A stretch of 64,000 nucleotides of DNA, taken from contig NC_088306.1 in the NCBI RefSeq assembly GCF_032854445.1, forward strand, positions 18,139,764 to 18,203,763. Reading direction: 5' to 3'. Shown here in pieces: positions 29,637 to 42,324 of the stretch. Under the pieces are notes generated by a model. The model had not been told where the DNA came from, did no database searches, and saw only the letters and a list, made by a program, of their open reading frames with translations. This DNA is from Liolophura sinensis. Taxonomy: Eukaryota; Mollusca; Polyplacophora; Chitonida; Chitonidae. A program made the translations under genes and the position numbers. The first letter of the stretch is position 1; each line of letters opens with the position of its first letter.

Positions 29637-29759
29637 GTGTGGATGGCTCTGGATTTCCCTCCGTCTATCTGATTTCCTCCCAGCGTAATGCTGGCCGCGA
29701 TAGAATAAGTAAAATATGTTTAAGTACGGCGTAAAAAACACCAATCAAATAAATAAACA
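29637..29759 (+). mobile_element. SINE family 1, 5'-truncated
   Basis: GATTTCCTCCCAGCGTAATG CTGGCCGC, AAGTACGGCGTAAAAAACAC and a CAATCAAATAAATAAAC tail. Confidence 0.87.
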
Positions 29760-30096
29760 AGAGACCGATTGGCACAAGCATTTGAAACATAGTATCTGAA
29801 CGATATGTAGGGTAAGTGGTAAGATGGTTTTTTTTTGTTCACTTGCCCTTTTAACATGAAGCCGGGTGCAGCTTAGGATCCAACTTACGCTGAATGCTTT
29901 CGTGTAAACGACAACCAGTGTTTACATTGTGATGGGCTTTTAGAGTAAAGATGTGCAACTTATAACACAGGCTGTATACATGGATATGTTTCAAGTTCAT
30001 ATTCTTGCTTGGAAAATGAAGTTAGAACACTTCTTCTAATTCATAATGTTAAAGTCCATAAGCTCAGTTTGGATGGCATGAACCATTTACCTCAGG

Positions 30097-30203
30097 TGAC
30101 GTCATAAGGATTAAACGCCAGTGGCATGCTGGGTATTGGGCGGAGTTCAACATGTTTTGAAAGGAGTGTGACACCAGTTACCTGAACTGCTGTCGACTTT
30201 ACT
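30097..30203 (+). promoter_or_regulatory. Promoter-like motif cluster ending in a splice donor
   Basis: Within about 50 bp: perfect CRE TGACGTCA (30097-30104), ATGCTGGGTA (30126-30135), a reversed CCAAT box ATTGG and a GC box GGGCGG (30138-30143). About 60 bp further is ACT|GTAAGT (30204), a good donor. This combination resembles a housekeeping promoter with a short 5' UTR exon on the + strand. No coding exon follows that I can recognise. Confidence 0.3.
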
Positions 30204-30693
30204 GTAAGTTCTGTTTCTGACACTGCCATATTTGAAACCGTTCGCACGTTTTAAATTAATGTAACCTTAATAAATCGATTTTGCTTTATCTCTTTTTTTT
30301 AGTATATGATCTCACGACGGTATGGATTTAGGAATGGATGTTAGGAAATTACAGCCTTATAGTCTTATTCGCTGAGACAGTAGTGTAGGCTGTGTTTATT
30401 GCATGTAGTTTGTTCTGACCACTTGCTGGTGCAGCCATTGTTAAACAAATTTCTCTCCACGCCCATTGTCAAGCGTGCAACTTGTTTCGAATAATTACGA
30501 CGTCACTCGATGCAATGAGTTCTTGGTGTCAAAACTAACCGTACAGAGTCTAACATTATGAATTAGAAACGGTATTAGTGTGTAGAGCTTGGGTTGTTAC
30601 GTGACGCCAGCTAAGAGCAAAATTGGTAGCGAGTATGACTGATTTTACAGACAGCTGAATACAGGCGACTCTCTAAAAGAAACACACTGAAGG

Positions 30694-31170
30694 ATTACTC
30701 CGCGGTGTAAACCTTTTCTCCTTGGTTCGAAGGATTTCTCCATGTTTTAAATCTTTTCTCCGCGATAGAACGATTTTCTCCGCCTTGTAAGCCTTTCCTC
30801 TGCAATAGAAAAGTTTTCTCCATGGTATAAACCTTTTCTCCGCGATGGAAAGGTTTCTCCGCGGTGTAAACCTTTTCTCCTTGGTAAGCGTTTTCTCTGC
30901 GGTTCAAAGGATTTCCCCGTGCCGTAGACCTTTTCTCCGCGATGGAAAGGGTTTCTCCGCGCTGTAGACTTTTCCTCTGCAATGTGAAAGTTTTCTCCGT
31001 GATGTAAACTTTTTCTCCGCGGTGACAGATTTTCTCCGTGATGTAAACGTTTTCTCTGCGGTGTAAACCTTTTCTCCGCAGTGGAAAGGTTTTTCTCCTT
31101 GAAGGAAATGTTTTCTCCCTGGACGAAACCCTTTCCTCTGTGGAGAAAACCTTTCCACCGCCTAGAAAAC
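30694..31170 (+). repeat. Minisatellite, 20-bp unit, about 23 degenerate copies
   Basis: Unit roughly CTCCGCGGTGTAAACCTTTT with many variants. Because the unit lacks stop codons on the reverse strand, a 184-codon open frame appears there with EKVYT/EKTF repeats. It has no Cys/His pairs and is not a zinc-finger gene. Confidence 0.92.
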
Positions 31171-34100
31171 GTTCTTCACTGGGGTTTTTTTTTTGTTGTT
31201 GTTGTTGTTTTTTACTTAGTTTATATCTGAATTTATCAATTTTCTTCAAAATGTTTTTGTCTCTGCGTTAATTTGTGTTCGAATATACAATAAATTCTTT
31301 TTTCTGAGTGATTAGTTTTCACTAGAAATTCCTCTGAATCATTGTAAATCAGTAGAAAATGTTTAAAATATAGAATGACACTATCAGACCACCGTATTGA
31401 TGTCGTTAATGCATTATAATAGATTTTGTGAGGTCCAGTATGACAATATAGCGACATAACGCCATTTTACAAGGTGTTTCCTTAGTACTGTTTGGGGCTT
31501 AATATAAACAGGTATCCTATAAATATATGACAAGCTTGTTAATTGTTTCAGTTATACTGGTATAGGCCTATTGATTAACCTGTGATATGTAATTACGATA
31601 ACTGGGTCATTCCTGGACCAGTTCATTTCATTCCATCTCTACACAGGAAATAAGTCGACTGCCATTGACTGACAGGAGAGTGTTATGTCTAATGGACTTA
31701 TGGATTTCCGCCCCATTTTGATTGACACCTGTCAGTAAGAAGCCCGGGAGGCCAATGTATAGTTGGTTTCCTCCCCACGGTTATGCTTGTTGTCTCTGTC
31801 TCGATCAGCAATTTGTAAGTAATGTGCTTTTTCTGTTGTAGCGAATACGTATGCAAACTTCGACTAAATTGTTAATAACTATCATCTATTTATTTATTTA
31901 TTAACTTGATTTTGGCTTAAATCATGCATGTGTCCCTCTAGAACTTTTCACTTACAAGGTGGTAGTCTGTTTTATGGTAAGAAGAAAACCGGAGTGCCCG
32001 ACATAAACCACGGACTTTTGGCAAGAATGTGACGGTGTTTCTTACATGTGACGTACAGGTGCACAATATCAATGGGTGGAAGACAAGAGATGTTCCTCGG
32101 CGGAAAGAGAGAGTCGTCGGCCACTTATTTTGTCACCAACAGCAGAGAGAGCGGAGGAATCTTAACCTTGAGGGGTTGTTAACTTTTCAGTTTCAGGAAT
32201 TTGTTGTAGCATCAGTTTTTACCGAGTACAGTTTGTGTGGACAGTGTAGTCTGACAGCTCCAATAAATGGGGTCATGCTTGACTGATATTTTGCTGTGGA
32301 TAAATGCAAGCTGCATGTGTTATGACATGGTACCACGCGATAGCTACGACATATATACTTTGTGGATTGAAGTCGACAATTTAATAAATAAATTGTAAGG
32401 AAAATCAATGTACTCTTGTTAAACGCCGTTTGAATTGAGATCCAGTTTGTTGTAATAGGGCTTATGAGAGACACGAGTTCACCGGAGTTCCGGATGGGGA
32501 CGCTCGCGTATGTACCAGAAGCATGGGCTAGAACCATTGTGATACACGGCCTTTGCGAATGAGCGTTGGGCAGATGAAGCGTTCCCCCACCAACTTCTGA
32601 TGTACGCGCGAGATTCCCACGCGGAGCTCCCGTGAATTCTTGTCCCTCATAGGCCCTATATACAAAATTCAGTCACAACAAGAAACTAATCTCTGGAGAA
32701 GCACTGATTTAGTACAGCAAGCTTTTACTAGTAAAATAGGGCGAAATGAACAATATTTTCAAAACGATGGCGATCTGTGGTCTGCATGGTGTGAAGATAC
32801 TATTCACGTAGCGTTAGATGTTGATTGGACCTGTATTCGCCTACATGTATCTGTGAAGAGTTGCTTCCCTTGAATCCATCCAAGACAAAAACCATAAGGC
32901 TCTAAGCATATCATCGGATAAAAAAAAAAAGAATGGCTTCTGGTCATTCTCAAGAACAAATTTACTTCTTCAGCAAACACTGTGGAAATTGTTTTTTTTT
33001 TTTTCAATCTGTGAGGTTTCTTTCAGCTACCGGTGCTATCGTGGTATGTGATATAGGATAAAGGGGTCACATAAAACCTTTACTGGCACATAAGGAACAA
33101 AGAACTGAAGAACTCTCAATGTTTGCCCTGGCCCCGGGATCACGAAGCGATCATATATTTAAACCGATAGGCCACCTAAACAGTTCACCACAAGCCTGTC
33201 GATGACCGTTTACTGTTACCAAGAATCTGCAAATTCCCTGCCAAAGCACAAGTCTGAACCAGTCCAGTTTTAGTATAACTTCCCTCAGTGGTTTTTAGAA
33301 TTGGGAAACACATGAGATCACGAAGGCGTATATCGATTATTCAACTAAAAACTGATTTTGTAACCCACACATTTGCTCGTGCTTTCAAGTGTAAAAGAAA
33401 ACGCAATATAAGACCAAATGCATGTATCCATCAATAAACTATCCCACAAGATTAAAAAGCATAGCTCTTTCGATTTTTGTGATTCTGCATTATCGAGATA
33501 TCGTAGTTAAACGTAAGCAAAACAGCGCACATTCAGGAAATCGACTGTTCCGCCATGTTATCAATTTTAACCAATCAGGCGCGAGATATTTCTATATCCG
33601 GATACATCAGCTGTTTCCGCTGACGACACGAGAACACTGTTTGCGATGCGATTGATTCCTGAAGGTTTAACATGTTGCAGCTCATGGATTCGTGAGAATT
33701 CTAGATCACAAGGTGATTTACCGAGTTACCAGAATGTCAGAACAAAAAGCTGTCATGCACTGTTAGGTCTGTTTCCACTCCTCTTCTAAAATGACCATAT
33801 TTAAATTTGACGATGATAAACAGACTAAATAAATGCAATAAGGAATCGTACATAGCATCTGAAAATGATGTTCGTACATGTAAGAAAAAGCCGAACTATA
33901 AGGGAATGCGTAGCCTACATAGGGGCCTACCCTAAATGACGTCGATGACTAAGCTGCTTATACTTCCCGATTCTGAGTATTCTACTGCTTTTATAGACAG
34001 TTTTTTTTTTTGAGGTTTGTTTTGAAAGTAGAAGAATATCTCACTGGAAAAATATGTTTCAAAACTAGAAATAATATTTTATGACATTTATTTGCCTTCA

Positions 34101-34980
34101 AAATATGTATTTTTGGTCCAGATTTTAGGTCATTTAGGGTATATTTATATATTTATACAATCTTTATGTCAGAGCCCAGACTAGGCTCAATCCCCACCCT
34201 AGAGCCCCAACCCCGCTCCCACCCCTCCAATCTTTTCTAACATAAGGCCTGCTCCGACACTCATTTCCGTCTTTATCGAGGTCAAGAGAATTGCCCGAGG
34301 GAAATCGGATTCATCGTAGCAGCGCTCTGATTGGCTCTTCTTAACTTCCCTTATCAAGCGTATGGACGAGAGACAGCGTCAAGAACAATTTCATCCGTTC
34401 CTCTCAAATTTATTTAAGGCTTTATTAATTTGCTTTTCTAATAAAGCCGAAAGTTCAGAAGTTCATTCGGTGCATTGGCGTCATGGCGAACAATGAAGTT
34501 TTCTATTCCCGTACGCAATGACTGCCTCTCGACAGATTCATCCATAACGCGGTAGAATAAGGCTATAGCCGTGGTATGATAAACCATTAACGGCACAATT
34601 TAGATAACCATCGAAAACAACTAATAATCTCATAATATCTAACGGGTATTACATGCCCATGCAAGGATTTGATAAACGGTGCGTCAAAGACTGTTACGCC
34701 TATATATAGATGCATGCATATATATGATCAAAGACAGCATATTTCCCAGAGCTGCTGACTTCCAATAGGACTACTGACTAAGACGTTTAGATTTACCCGG
34801 GCTTCTTAATGTATTAATTTACTTAGAGACGATCGATATTTCATCTTTCCGGTTTTATGTGACGTTCCTTTGTCCCTAGCGTCTAGCGCCCCTAGATCAT
34901 GATAATCAGCTATATAATATGGTAACGCGACGCCGAGAGGTCCAGGCGCATGTGAGGTACCTGTATATGACACAGCAGAG
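31171..34980. other. Intergenic, no gene recognised
   Basis: No conserved frame. CCAAT-box motifs occur at about 33571 (ACCAATCAG) and 34329 (TGATTGGCT). Short T and A runs; an AT-rich block near 34100-34160. Confidence 0.5.
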
Positions 34981-34984
34981 CGAT

Positions 34985-35165
34985 CCAAGAGCGATTCCAC
35001 CAATGCGGTCGCTTTGAGTTCAATTCCAGCTCGTGCAGACCTCCTCTCCAGCCGTACGTGATCCTCCAGAAACCTGGTCGTGGATGGTAGTGAATGTCCT
35101 CCTGGCCGGTTTTCTCCTATCACAATGCAGGCCGCAGCCGTCGTATAAGTGAAATAAATAAATGA
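34985..35165 (+). mobile_element. SINE family 1, rearranged copy
   Basis: CACCAATGCGGTCGCTTTGA GTTCAATTCCAGCTC, GCCGTACGTGATCC, GCCGTCGTATAAGTGAAAT. The tail continues directly into the 50-bp duplication listed next. Confidence 0.8.
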
Positions 35166-35239
35166 AAATTACAAATGCAGTATATACACGTCGTATAAGT
35201 GAAATAAATAAATGAAAATTACAAATGCAGTATATACAC
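35140..35239 (+). repeat. Exact 50-bp tandem duplication of a SINE tail and its flank
   Basis: GTCGTATAAGTGAAATAAAT and the following 30 bases, to GTATATACAC, occur twice with no mismatch (35140-35189 and 35190-35239), indicating a recent event. Confidence 0.95.
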
Positions 35240-36212
35240 GTCTAGGAAATATAACGAATCCCGATAATATATTCCGTCATCCATTTGAATAGACGTCTCA
35301 AATAGTTTTCTTTTGTTTAGTTGTCGGTTCCTTTTGTTCTTCTTTTTCCTCCCTTACAACTTCGATTTTTAGTTTTAAGTGCGAATTTAACCTCTCCAGT
35401 GTTTGCTTGGATGGCTGACTGTTTTGATGACAGATTGATTGCTCGCATGACCAATGACGTCTTACTGATTTGTTCAGGAGCTCGAGACTTGACTGATTTT
35501 CATTTAGTCTATAAGCCCATGTGACATTTTCTTCATGGACTAAATCTTCATTGTCTATACAACAATTGCGCCGTGAACTGATTGGCTAATTCACAGATTG
35601 ATACCAGCATGATTAGTGGCGGTATAGAGCAGTGAATTAAGTTAGATTATAGCACGGCAAGTGATTATGTGCTAATGAATTCGCTGCCGTCGAGTATGCG
35701 AGCACGATTTCGGGCGATTACCATCAGGACCTTGCAACAACGAAACATGCAGAGACTTGATAAGGAACCTGCAAATAACACCAGACGTCGACATGGAAAC
35801 GGTGGAATCGAATTTTCTCTTGTGTTGTAAACAATATGTGTCTCCTCCCTCTCCCCCAGAGATCCTCACCGTAATTGTTACATCACGTGCAGAAAGCGTA
35901 TAAATTACCACCCCACGGAATATTCCCAGAGCGGCATAATTTCCCTGACCTTGTATCGTGTGTAGTAGTTCAATAAAGCAACTAACTGGTAATGCGTATA
36001 TCAGTGTTCAGGTACGGTGTATATAAACATGCATGCTGTTGGGGGTTTTTTTTGTTTTTTTTTATAAAAGTTTCATGAACATAGAAGTCAATTACTAGTA
36101 TAATGAGCAACTTTGATTTATTGTAGACTTTCGAATATTTTTTATTATGTAAGAATTAAATTTTATCTAAAAGCTCATTACGTTTGTCCGGTAGGCTTTT
36201 GGGGCAAAATTT

Positions 36213-36465
36213 GGGGGGGGGGGCTCCGTGGCTGAGTTGCTTAGCGCGCTAGCGCAGCGTTATGACCCACAAGCTTCTCACCAATGCGGTCACTGTGAGT
36301 TCAAGTCCTGCTCATGCTGGCTTTCTCCTCCGGCCGTAAGTGGGAAGATCTGCCAGCAACCTGCGGATGGTCGTGGATTTCCGCCGGGCACTTCCCGGTT
36401 TCCACCCACCATAATGTTGGCCGCCGTCGTATAAGTTAAATATATAAAACATCAATTAAATCAAA
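36213..36465 (+). mobile_element. SINE family 1, full length (duplication copy 1)
   Basis: G-run then CTCCGTGGCTGAGTTGCTTA GCGCGCTAGCGCAGCG head, full body, and a tail that lacks the TTCTTGAGTACGGCG part (ATATATAAAACATCAATTAA). The G run is longer than in the second copy at 39144. Confidence 0.88.
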
Positions 36466-36972
36466 TCAAATTAACTATTTATATGGGTAGAGGCGAGATG
36501 ACATAGCTTGGGGATGGGGCCCCACTATAAATATGTCGGCTGTCAGACTGGTCTATTACAGAGTAAAAGCTAGAGAGGCCTTAAATAATGTTGAAATGTA
36601 TCAACTTAATGATCAGTACTTAAATACACACAAGCTGGGTTCGAATAAAACACTGGGCTCCGACGCAACTATAACTGGCCACTGGCGAGTGAAGGTCACA
36701 GGTTCGAACCCAGCTCTCTTCGGGTCAGTTGCAGCTTTAAGTGAGCTAGTGTGTCAGTTTTTTATTGGTTTTTTTTGGATCGCCGTTAAATAAGGGAATA
36801 ATTATGGAGCATGGCGTCAAAGAACACTTGAAGAAATACAAACAAAATAATAATAAATGTGTTATAAAATAATGGCTATATAAAAAAATAAAATGACAAA
36901 AACAAAAATACAACAGAAGGATTTTATTGCTGAGAGCCATAGAAGACATTTTCAGGATGTTTCCAAAATACT

Positions 36973-37088
36973 CGTATGTGGGAAGGTTTGCGGACGGTCG
37001 TGGGTTTTCACCCACCATAATGCTGGCCGCCGTCGTATAAGTAAAATATTATTGAGTGCGGGCAAAATACCAATCAAATAAATAAACA
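36973..37088 (+). mobile_element. SINE family 1, 5'-truncated (duplication copy 1)
   Basis: CGTATGTGGGAAGGTTTGCG, CACCCACCATAATGCTGGCC, TTATTGAGTGCGGGCAAAAT and a CAATCAAATAAATAAAC tail. Confidence 0.87.
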
Positions 37089-38136
37089 AATACACAAAAT
37101 AATATTCAAGGTATAGGTCCTAATAGCCGTAAGTATTCGCAGCATCTGCTGATTGAGAAGCGCGAACTGTGGGTAGGCCAGAACAAAACTATACCATATA
37201 ATTTGATTTTGCCCGGACTCAATGTACAGCCAACAACTGATTGCTTTTTGTTTTGGAAGGTTATAGATTGCCTATTGCCCCCAGGACGCCTCTCTATATA
37301 TATAGGTTTACCATTTGCTCGAGCTGTCAATGAAACTTTGTCTCGGGTTTGATTGTCCCCTGACCCAGCCCTAATTCGTCGGTGCCTGAATTGATGTGAT
37401 TGTTTGACATTCGCATGGTTCTGGGAAAGGACACTGAACAACAGACCTACGTCCCACACCCTTTCGCGGAATTTATTGAGACGATATGAAAATTGGAGAC
37501 GAAATTAAGAATGACAGGCCCATAACCGAGTTTATTGTCTCGGGCTATATTCATTTTGCATCTTCGCGTCTGTGTGCGTGCAACATATATATAGAATGGT
37601 GTTATATATACAGATTAATTTGTGCCAATATGCAGGTCGTGTCCTGGCCATCGCTGATGATTAAAATACCGTTATAGGGCGATGCAGGTTGTGCTCGATC
37701 TTCATCACCTATTCCTCTTCGTTTATCACTTTGAACTCAGCTGTGTCACTGTACCCTGGACAGCATTTATCAGCTATCTGTTTGGCTAGGCATTGCAACA
37801 GGAATATATTTTAAATATATGTATTTATATTTATATTGAAAAGCAGAGAGGATAATGTGTAAGGTGCCTTTAATTCACTATATAGTTAAGTCACAAGAGA
37901 CGTAGGTTCAATCCCATTCTTGGAGGAATTTTTTTTGTTTGTTTTTTTATTACATTTACTATAGCATGTGATTCATCGGTGACGTCTTACCTCTACCCAT
38001 ATGCTTTTTTGGTTCCACGTGAGAGACTTTGACAGTAACTTGTCAATGAGAGGTGGTATATTCCTTGCGCTCTCGTTTCTTCCAACCGAAAGACAAAAAA
38101 CTGGCTTCCATCAAATATAACTGAAACATTCAACGA

Positions 38137-38138
<2 letters not shown>

Positions 38139-38227
<89 letters not shown>

Positions 38228-38240
38228 ATGTATGCATACA
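38139..38240 (+). repeat. GT microsatellite with TATG tail (duplication copy 1)
   Basis: Long (TG)n broken once by GG, then (TATG)n, joined to the 3' end of a reversed SINE-3. The matching array at 41069 has a different length and a TATA interruption. Confidence 0.97.
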
Positions 38241-38512
38241 TACTTGGGGTTTAACGTCGTACTTAACATTTTCAGTCATCTGACGACGAAGAGTCATTAG
38301 GTGGATGTACATACGATGTCTTCTTGTGGCAGGGCGAGTCCATGCCGCCAAAGTCCTGCCTTCACTGAAGTATCACGCAAAAGACACCAGACATGACACT
38401 CCGCCAGTCACATTATACTGACACTATGGCAAACCAGTCATGTTTTCTTGCTCTAACCTTTCATTACTGACAGCCGAACGGGACAGCAGCAAGGATCATT
38501 TTTAAAGCCTTT
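38241..38512 (-). mobile_element. SINE family 3, cut by the gap
   Basis: Reverse copy: CTTGGGGTTTAACGTCGTAC at the tail end, then CAGGGCGAGTCCATGCCGCC and CAGACATGACACTCCGCCAG. It stops at the gap before its tRNA-like head. Confidence 0.85.
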
Positions 38513-38712
38513 NNNNNNNNNNNNNNNNNNNNNNNNNNNNNNNNNNNNNNNNNNNNNNNNNNNNNNNNNNNNNNNNNNNNNNNNNNNNNNNNNNNNNNNN
38601 NNNNNNNNNNNNNNNNNNNNNNNNNNNNNNNNNNNNNNNNNNNNNNNNNNNNNNNNNNNNNNNNNNNNNNNNNNNNNNNNNNNNNNNNNNNNNNNNNNNN
38701 NNNNNNNNNNNN
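38513..38712. other. Scaffold gap of exactly 200 N
   Basis: A run of 200 N, a placeholder of arbitrary size joining two contigs. Both sides end in the same 2.74-kb sequence, so the true gap may be zero or negative. Confidence 0.99.
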
Positions 38713-39143
38713 CTGCAAATAACACCAGACGTCGACATGGAAACGGTGGAATCGAATTTTCTCTTGTGTTGTAAACAATATGTGTCTCCTCCCTCTCCCC
38801 CAGAGATCCTCACCGTAATTGTTACATCACGTGCAGAAAGCGTATAAATTACCACCCCACGGAATATTCCCAGAGCGGCATAATTTCCCTGACCTTGTAT
38901 CGTGTGTAGTAGTTCAATAAAGCAACTAACTGGTAATGCGTATATCAGTGTTTCAGGTACGGTGTATATAAACATGCATGCTGTTGTTGTTTTTTTTGGT
39001 TTTTTTTTGTATAAAAGTTTCATGAACATAGAAGTCAATTACTAGTATAATGAGCAACTTTGATTTATTGTAGACTTTCGAATATTTTTTATTTATTTAA
39101 GAATTAAACTTTATCTAAAAGCTCATTACGTTTGGCAAAATTT

Positions 39144-39390
39144 GGGGGCTCCGTGGCTCAGTTGCTTAGCGCGCTAGCGCAGCGTTATGACCCACAAGCC
39201 TCTCACCAATGCGGTCACTGTGAGTTCAAGTCCAGCTCATGCTGGCTTTCTCTCTGGCCGTAAGTGGGAAGATCTGCCAGCAACCTGCGGATGGTCGTGG
39301 ATTTCCGCCGGGCACTGCCCGGTTTCCTCCCACAATAATGCTGGCCGCCGTCGTATAAGTGAAATATATAAAACATCAATTAAATCAAAT
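39144..39390 (+). mobile_element. SINE family 1, full length (duplication copy 2)
   Basis: Allelic or duplicated partner of the element at 36213, with a shorter G run and an intact GGCTCAGTTGCTTAGCGCG A-box-like segment. Confidence 0.88.
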
Positions 39391-39894
39391 CAAATTAACT
39401 ATTTATATGGTTAGGCGAGATGTCATAGCTTGGGGATGGGGCCCCACTATAAATATGTCGGCTGTCAGACTGGTCTGTTACAGTGTATAAGCTAGGAGAT
39501 GCCTTAAATAATGTTGAAATGTATCGACTTAATGATCAGTACTTAAATACATCGAAGCTGGGTTCGAATAAAACACTGGGCTCGACGCAACTATAACTGG
39601 CCACTGGCGAGTGAGGGTCACAGGTTCGAACCCAGCTCTCGTCGGGTCAGTTGCGGCTTTAAGTGAGCTAGTGTGTTAGTTTTTATTGGGGTTTTTTTGG
39701 ATCGCCGTTAAATAAGGGAATAATTATTGAGCAAGGCGTCAAAGAACACTTGAAGAAATACAAACAAAATAATAATAAATGTGTTATAAAATAATGGCTA
39801 TATAAAAAAATAAAATGACAAAAACAAAAATACAACAGAAGGAGTTTATTGCTGAGAGCCATAGAAGACATTTTCAGGGTGTTACCAAAATACT

Positions 39895-40010
39895 CGTATG
39901 TGGGAAGGTCTGCGGACGGTCGTGGGTTTCCACCCACCATAATGCTGGCCGCCGTCGTATAAGTAAAATATTATTGAGTGCGGGCAAAATACCAATCAAA
40001 TAAATAAACA
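39895..40010 (+). mobile_element. SINE family 1, 5'-truncated (duplication copy 2)
   Basis: Partner of the element at 36973, differing by a few bases (GGTCTGCGG instead of GGTTTGCGG). Confidence 0.87.
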
Positions 40011-41068
40011 AATACCAAAATAATATTCAAGGTATAGTCCTAATAGCCGTAAGTGTTCGCAGCATCTGCTGATTGGAGAAGCGCGAACTGTGGGTAGGCC
40101 AGAACAAAACTATACCATATAATTTGATTTTCCCCGGACTCGATGTACAGCCAACAACTGATTGCTTTTTGTTTTGGAAGGTTTATAGATTGCCTATTGC
40201 CCCCAGGGACGCCTCTTATATATATAGGTTTACCATTTGCTCGAGCTGTCAATGAACTTTGTCTCGGGTTTGATTGTCCCTGACCCAGCCCTAATTCGTC
40301 GGTGCCTGAATTGATGTGATGGTTTGACATTCGCATGGTTCTGGGAAAGGACACTGAACAACAGACCTACGTCCCACACCCTTTCGCGGAATTTACTGAG
40401 ACGATATGAAAATTGGAGACGAAATTAAGAATGACAGGCCCATAACCGAGTTTATTGTCTCGGGCCTATATTCATTTTGCATCTTCGCGTCTGTGTGCGT
40501 GCAACATATATATAGAATGGTGTTATATATACAGATTAATTTGTGCCAATATGCAGGTCGTGGCTTGGCCATCGCTGATGATTAAAATACCGTTATAGGG
40601 CTATGCAGGTTGTGCTCGATCTTCATCACCTATTCCTCTTCGTTTATCACTTTGAACTCAGCTGTGTCACTGTACCCTGGACAGCATTTATCAGCTATCT
40701 GTTTGGCTAGGTATTGCAACAGGAATATATTTTAAATATATGTATTTATATTTATATTGAAAAGCAGAGAGGATAATGTGTAAGGTGCCTTTAATTCACT
40801 ATATAGTTAAGTCACAAGAGACGTAGGTTCAATCCCATTCTTGGAGGAATTTTTTTTGTTTGTTTTTTTATTCCCTTCTATTACTTTTACTATAGCATGT
40901 GATTCATCGGTGACGTCTTACCCTCTACCATATACTTTTTGGTTCCACGTGAGAGACTTTGACAGTAACTTGTCATTGAGAGGTGGTATATTCCTTGCGC
41001 TCTCGTTTCTTCCAACCGAAAGACAAAAAACTGGCTTCCATCAAATATAACTGAAACATTCAACGAAA

Positions 41069-41185
<117 letters not shown>

Positions 41186-41527
41186 CTTGGGGTTTAACGT
41201 CGTACTTAACAATTTTCAGTCATCTGACGACGAAGAGTCATTAGGTGGATGTACATACGATGTCTTCTTGTGGCAGGGCGAGTCCATGCCGCCAAAGTCC
41301 TGCCTTCACTGAAGTATCACGCAAAAGACACCAGACATGACACTCTGCCAGTCACATTATACTGACACTATGGCAACCAGTCATGTTTTCTTGCTCTAAC
41401 CTTTCATTACTGACAGCCGAACGGGACAGCAGCAAGGATCATTTTTAAAGCCTTTGGTATGGCCCAAACGAGGTTTGATCCCAGGTCTCCCGACTTCGAG
41501 GCGGACGCTCTAACAATTAGATTACCG
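41186..41527 (-). mobile_element. SINE family 3, full length, reversed
   Basis: On the - strand it reads a tRNA-like head (AATCTAATTGTTAGAGCGTC, CGCCTCGAAGTCGGGAGACC, GGGATCAAACC), a body with GGCGGCATGGACTCGCCC, and an end GTTAAGTACGACGTTAAACC CCAAG followed by CATA/CA repeats. Confidence 0.9.
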
Positions 41528-41818
41528 GAATCAACAAATGTGATCTTCAAGAATAGTCGCACTGGTCCAGTTGTGACTGTTAATTGTAAAACGTCGCAGA
41601 GGACATAATTAATGATGAAGGTATATTAACACAACTAGGACACATGCGTCAGTTGTACATTAAATGTTTTAGCCGTTTATTTGTGTTCTCTTCGATGGAG
41701 GTCAGGTAAGACGAAATGCTATGAAGTTGGAAGAAACTAAGCTATTCAGGTAGTCGTTGATCGAGGTTGCTGTTCATGGCGATCGCATTGATGAGAGATT
41801 CCTGTGTCGGTCATTTTT

Positions 41819-42080
41819 ACCGCGCCTTCCTCGCCCCCTGCGGAAAGCGCGGTTTTAAGAAAACGCGACCCCACGGACAGCGCGGAAGTCGCGGTTCCGC
41901 GACCTCCGCACCCCCCCCCCCCCCCTTCCCTCCACCCCGGAACACGCGGAGGGCGCGGTTTTAACAAAAGCGAGTTTTAACCTTCCGCGAGTTCCGCGGG
42001 GGCGCCAAGGTCGCGGTGGTCGCGGTTTTTTTTTTTAGCCCTCCGCGCCCCGGCAAAGGACGTGGAAGCACGGAGGGCGT
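41819..42080. repeat. GC-rich, CpG-dense low-complexity block
   Basis: A CpG-rich island in AT-rich surroundings, made of short variants of GCGCGGTTTTAA, CGCGGTTCCGCG and CCTCCGCG plus a C run (about 15) and a T run. It contains short palindromes (GCGGTTTTAAGAAAACGCG-like). No convincing coding frame; it may be a degenerate minisatellite or a CpG island. Confidence 0.7.
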
Positions 42081-42324
42081 GGTCAATGAGCAGTTAGAAT
42101 AAAATCTTGAGGTAATTTGACAGGAGGCCGTATTTCACCGGTTGGGGATGAACATTTGGCATCGCACTGTTGCGAATGCTCTGGTTTTTCTCTCTGTCCT
42201 GTAAGTCCTTTATATTAATCGCTTTGAAACAAGATCAAACAAGTTTTAAATCCTAAATTGTCACTCACATCCCAAACACTGTTCATTACCCATCTGTCTT
42301 TTATACTATATCAACTGATATACT

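Larger units (their letters stand above)
35769..38512 (+). repeat. Gap-bounded duplication, copy 1 (2,744 bp)
   Basis: Collinear and nearly identical to 38713-41455. It ends exactly where the N run begins. Contains SINE-1 copies (36213, 36973), a GT microsatellite and part of a SINE-3. No gene seen in it. Confidence 0.95.

Noticed and set aside
30695-31249. 184-codon reverse-strand frame with EKPF/GEKVYT text resembling zinc-finger linkers
   Set aside because: It has no Cys or His pairs at finger spacing and coincides with a 20-bp minisatellite whose unit lacks stops on that strand.
38453-39038. Open frames of 90-178 codons crossing the N run
   Set aside because: Most of their length is undetermined sequence, so they are artefacts of translating N.
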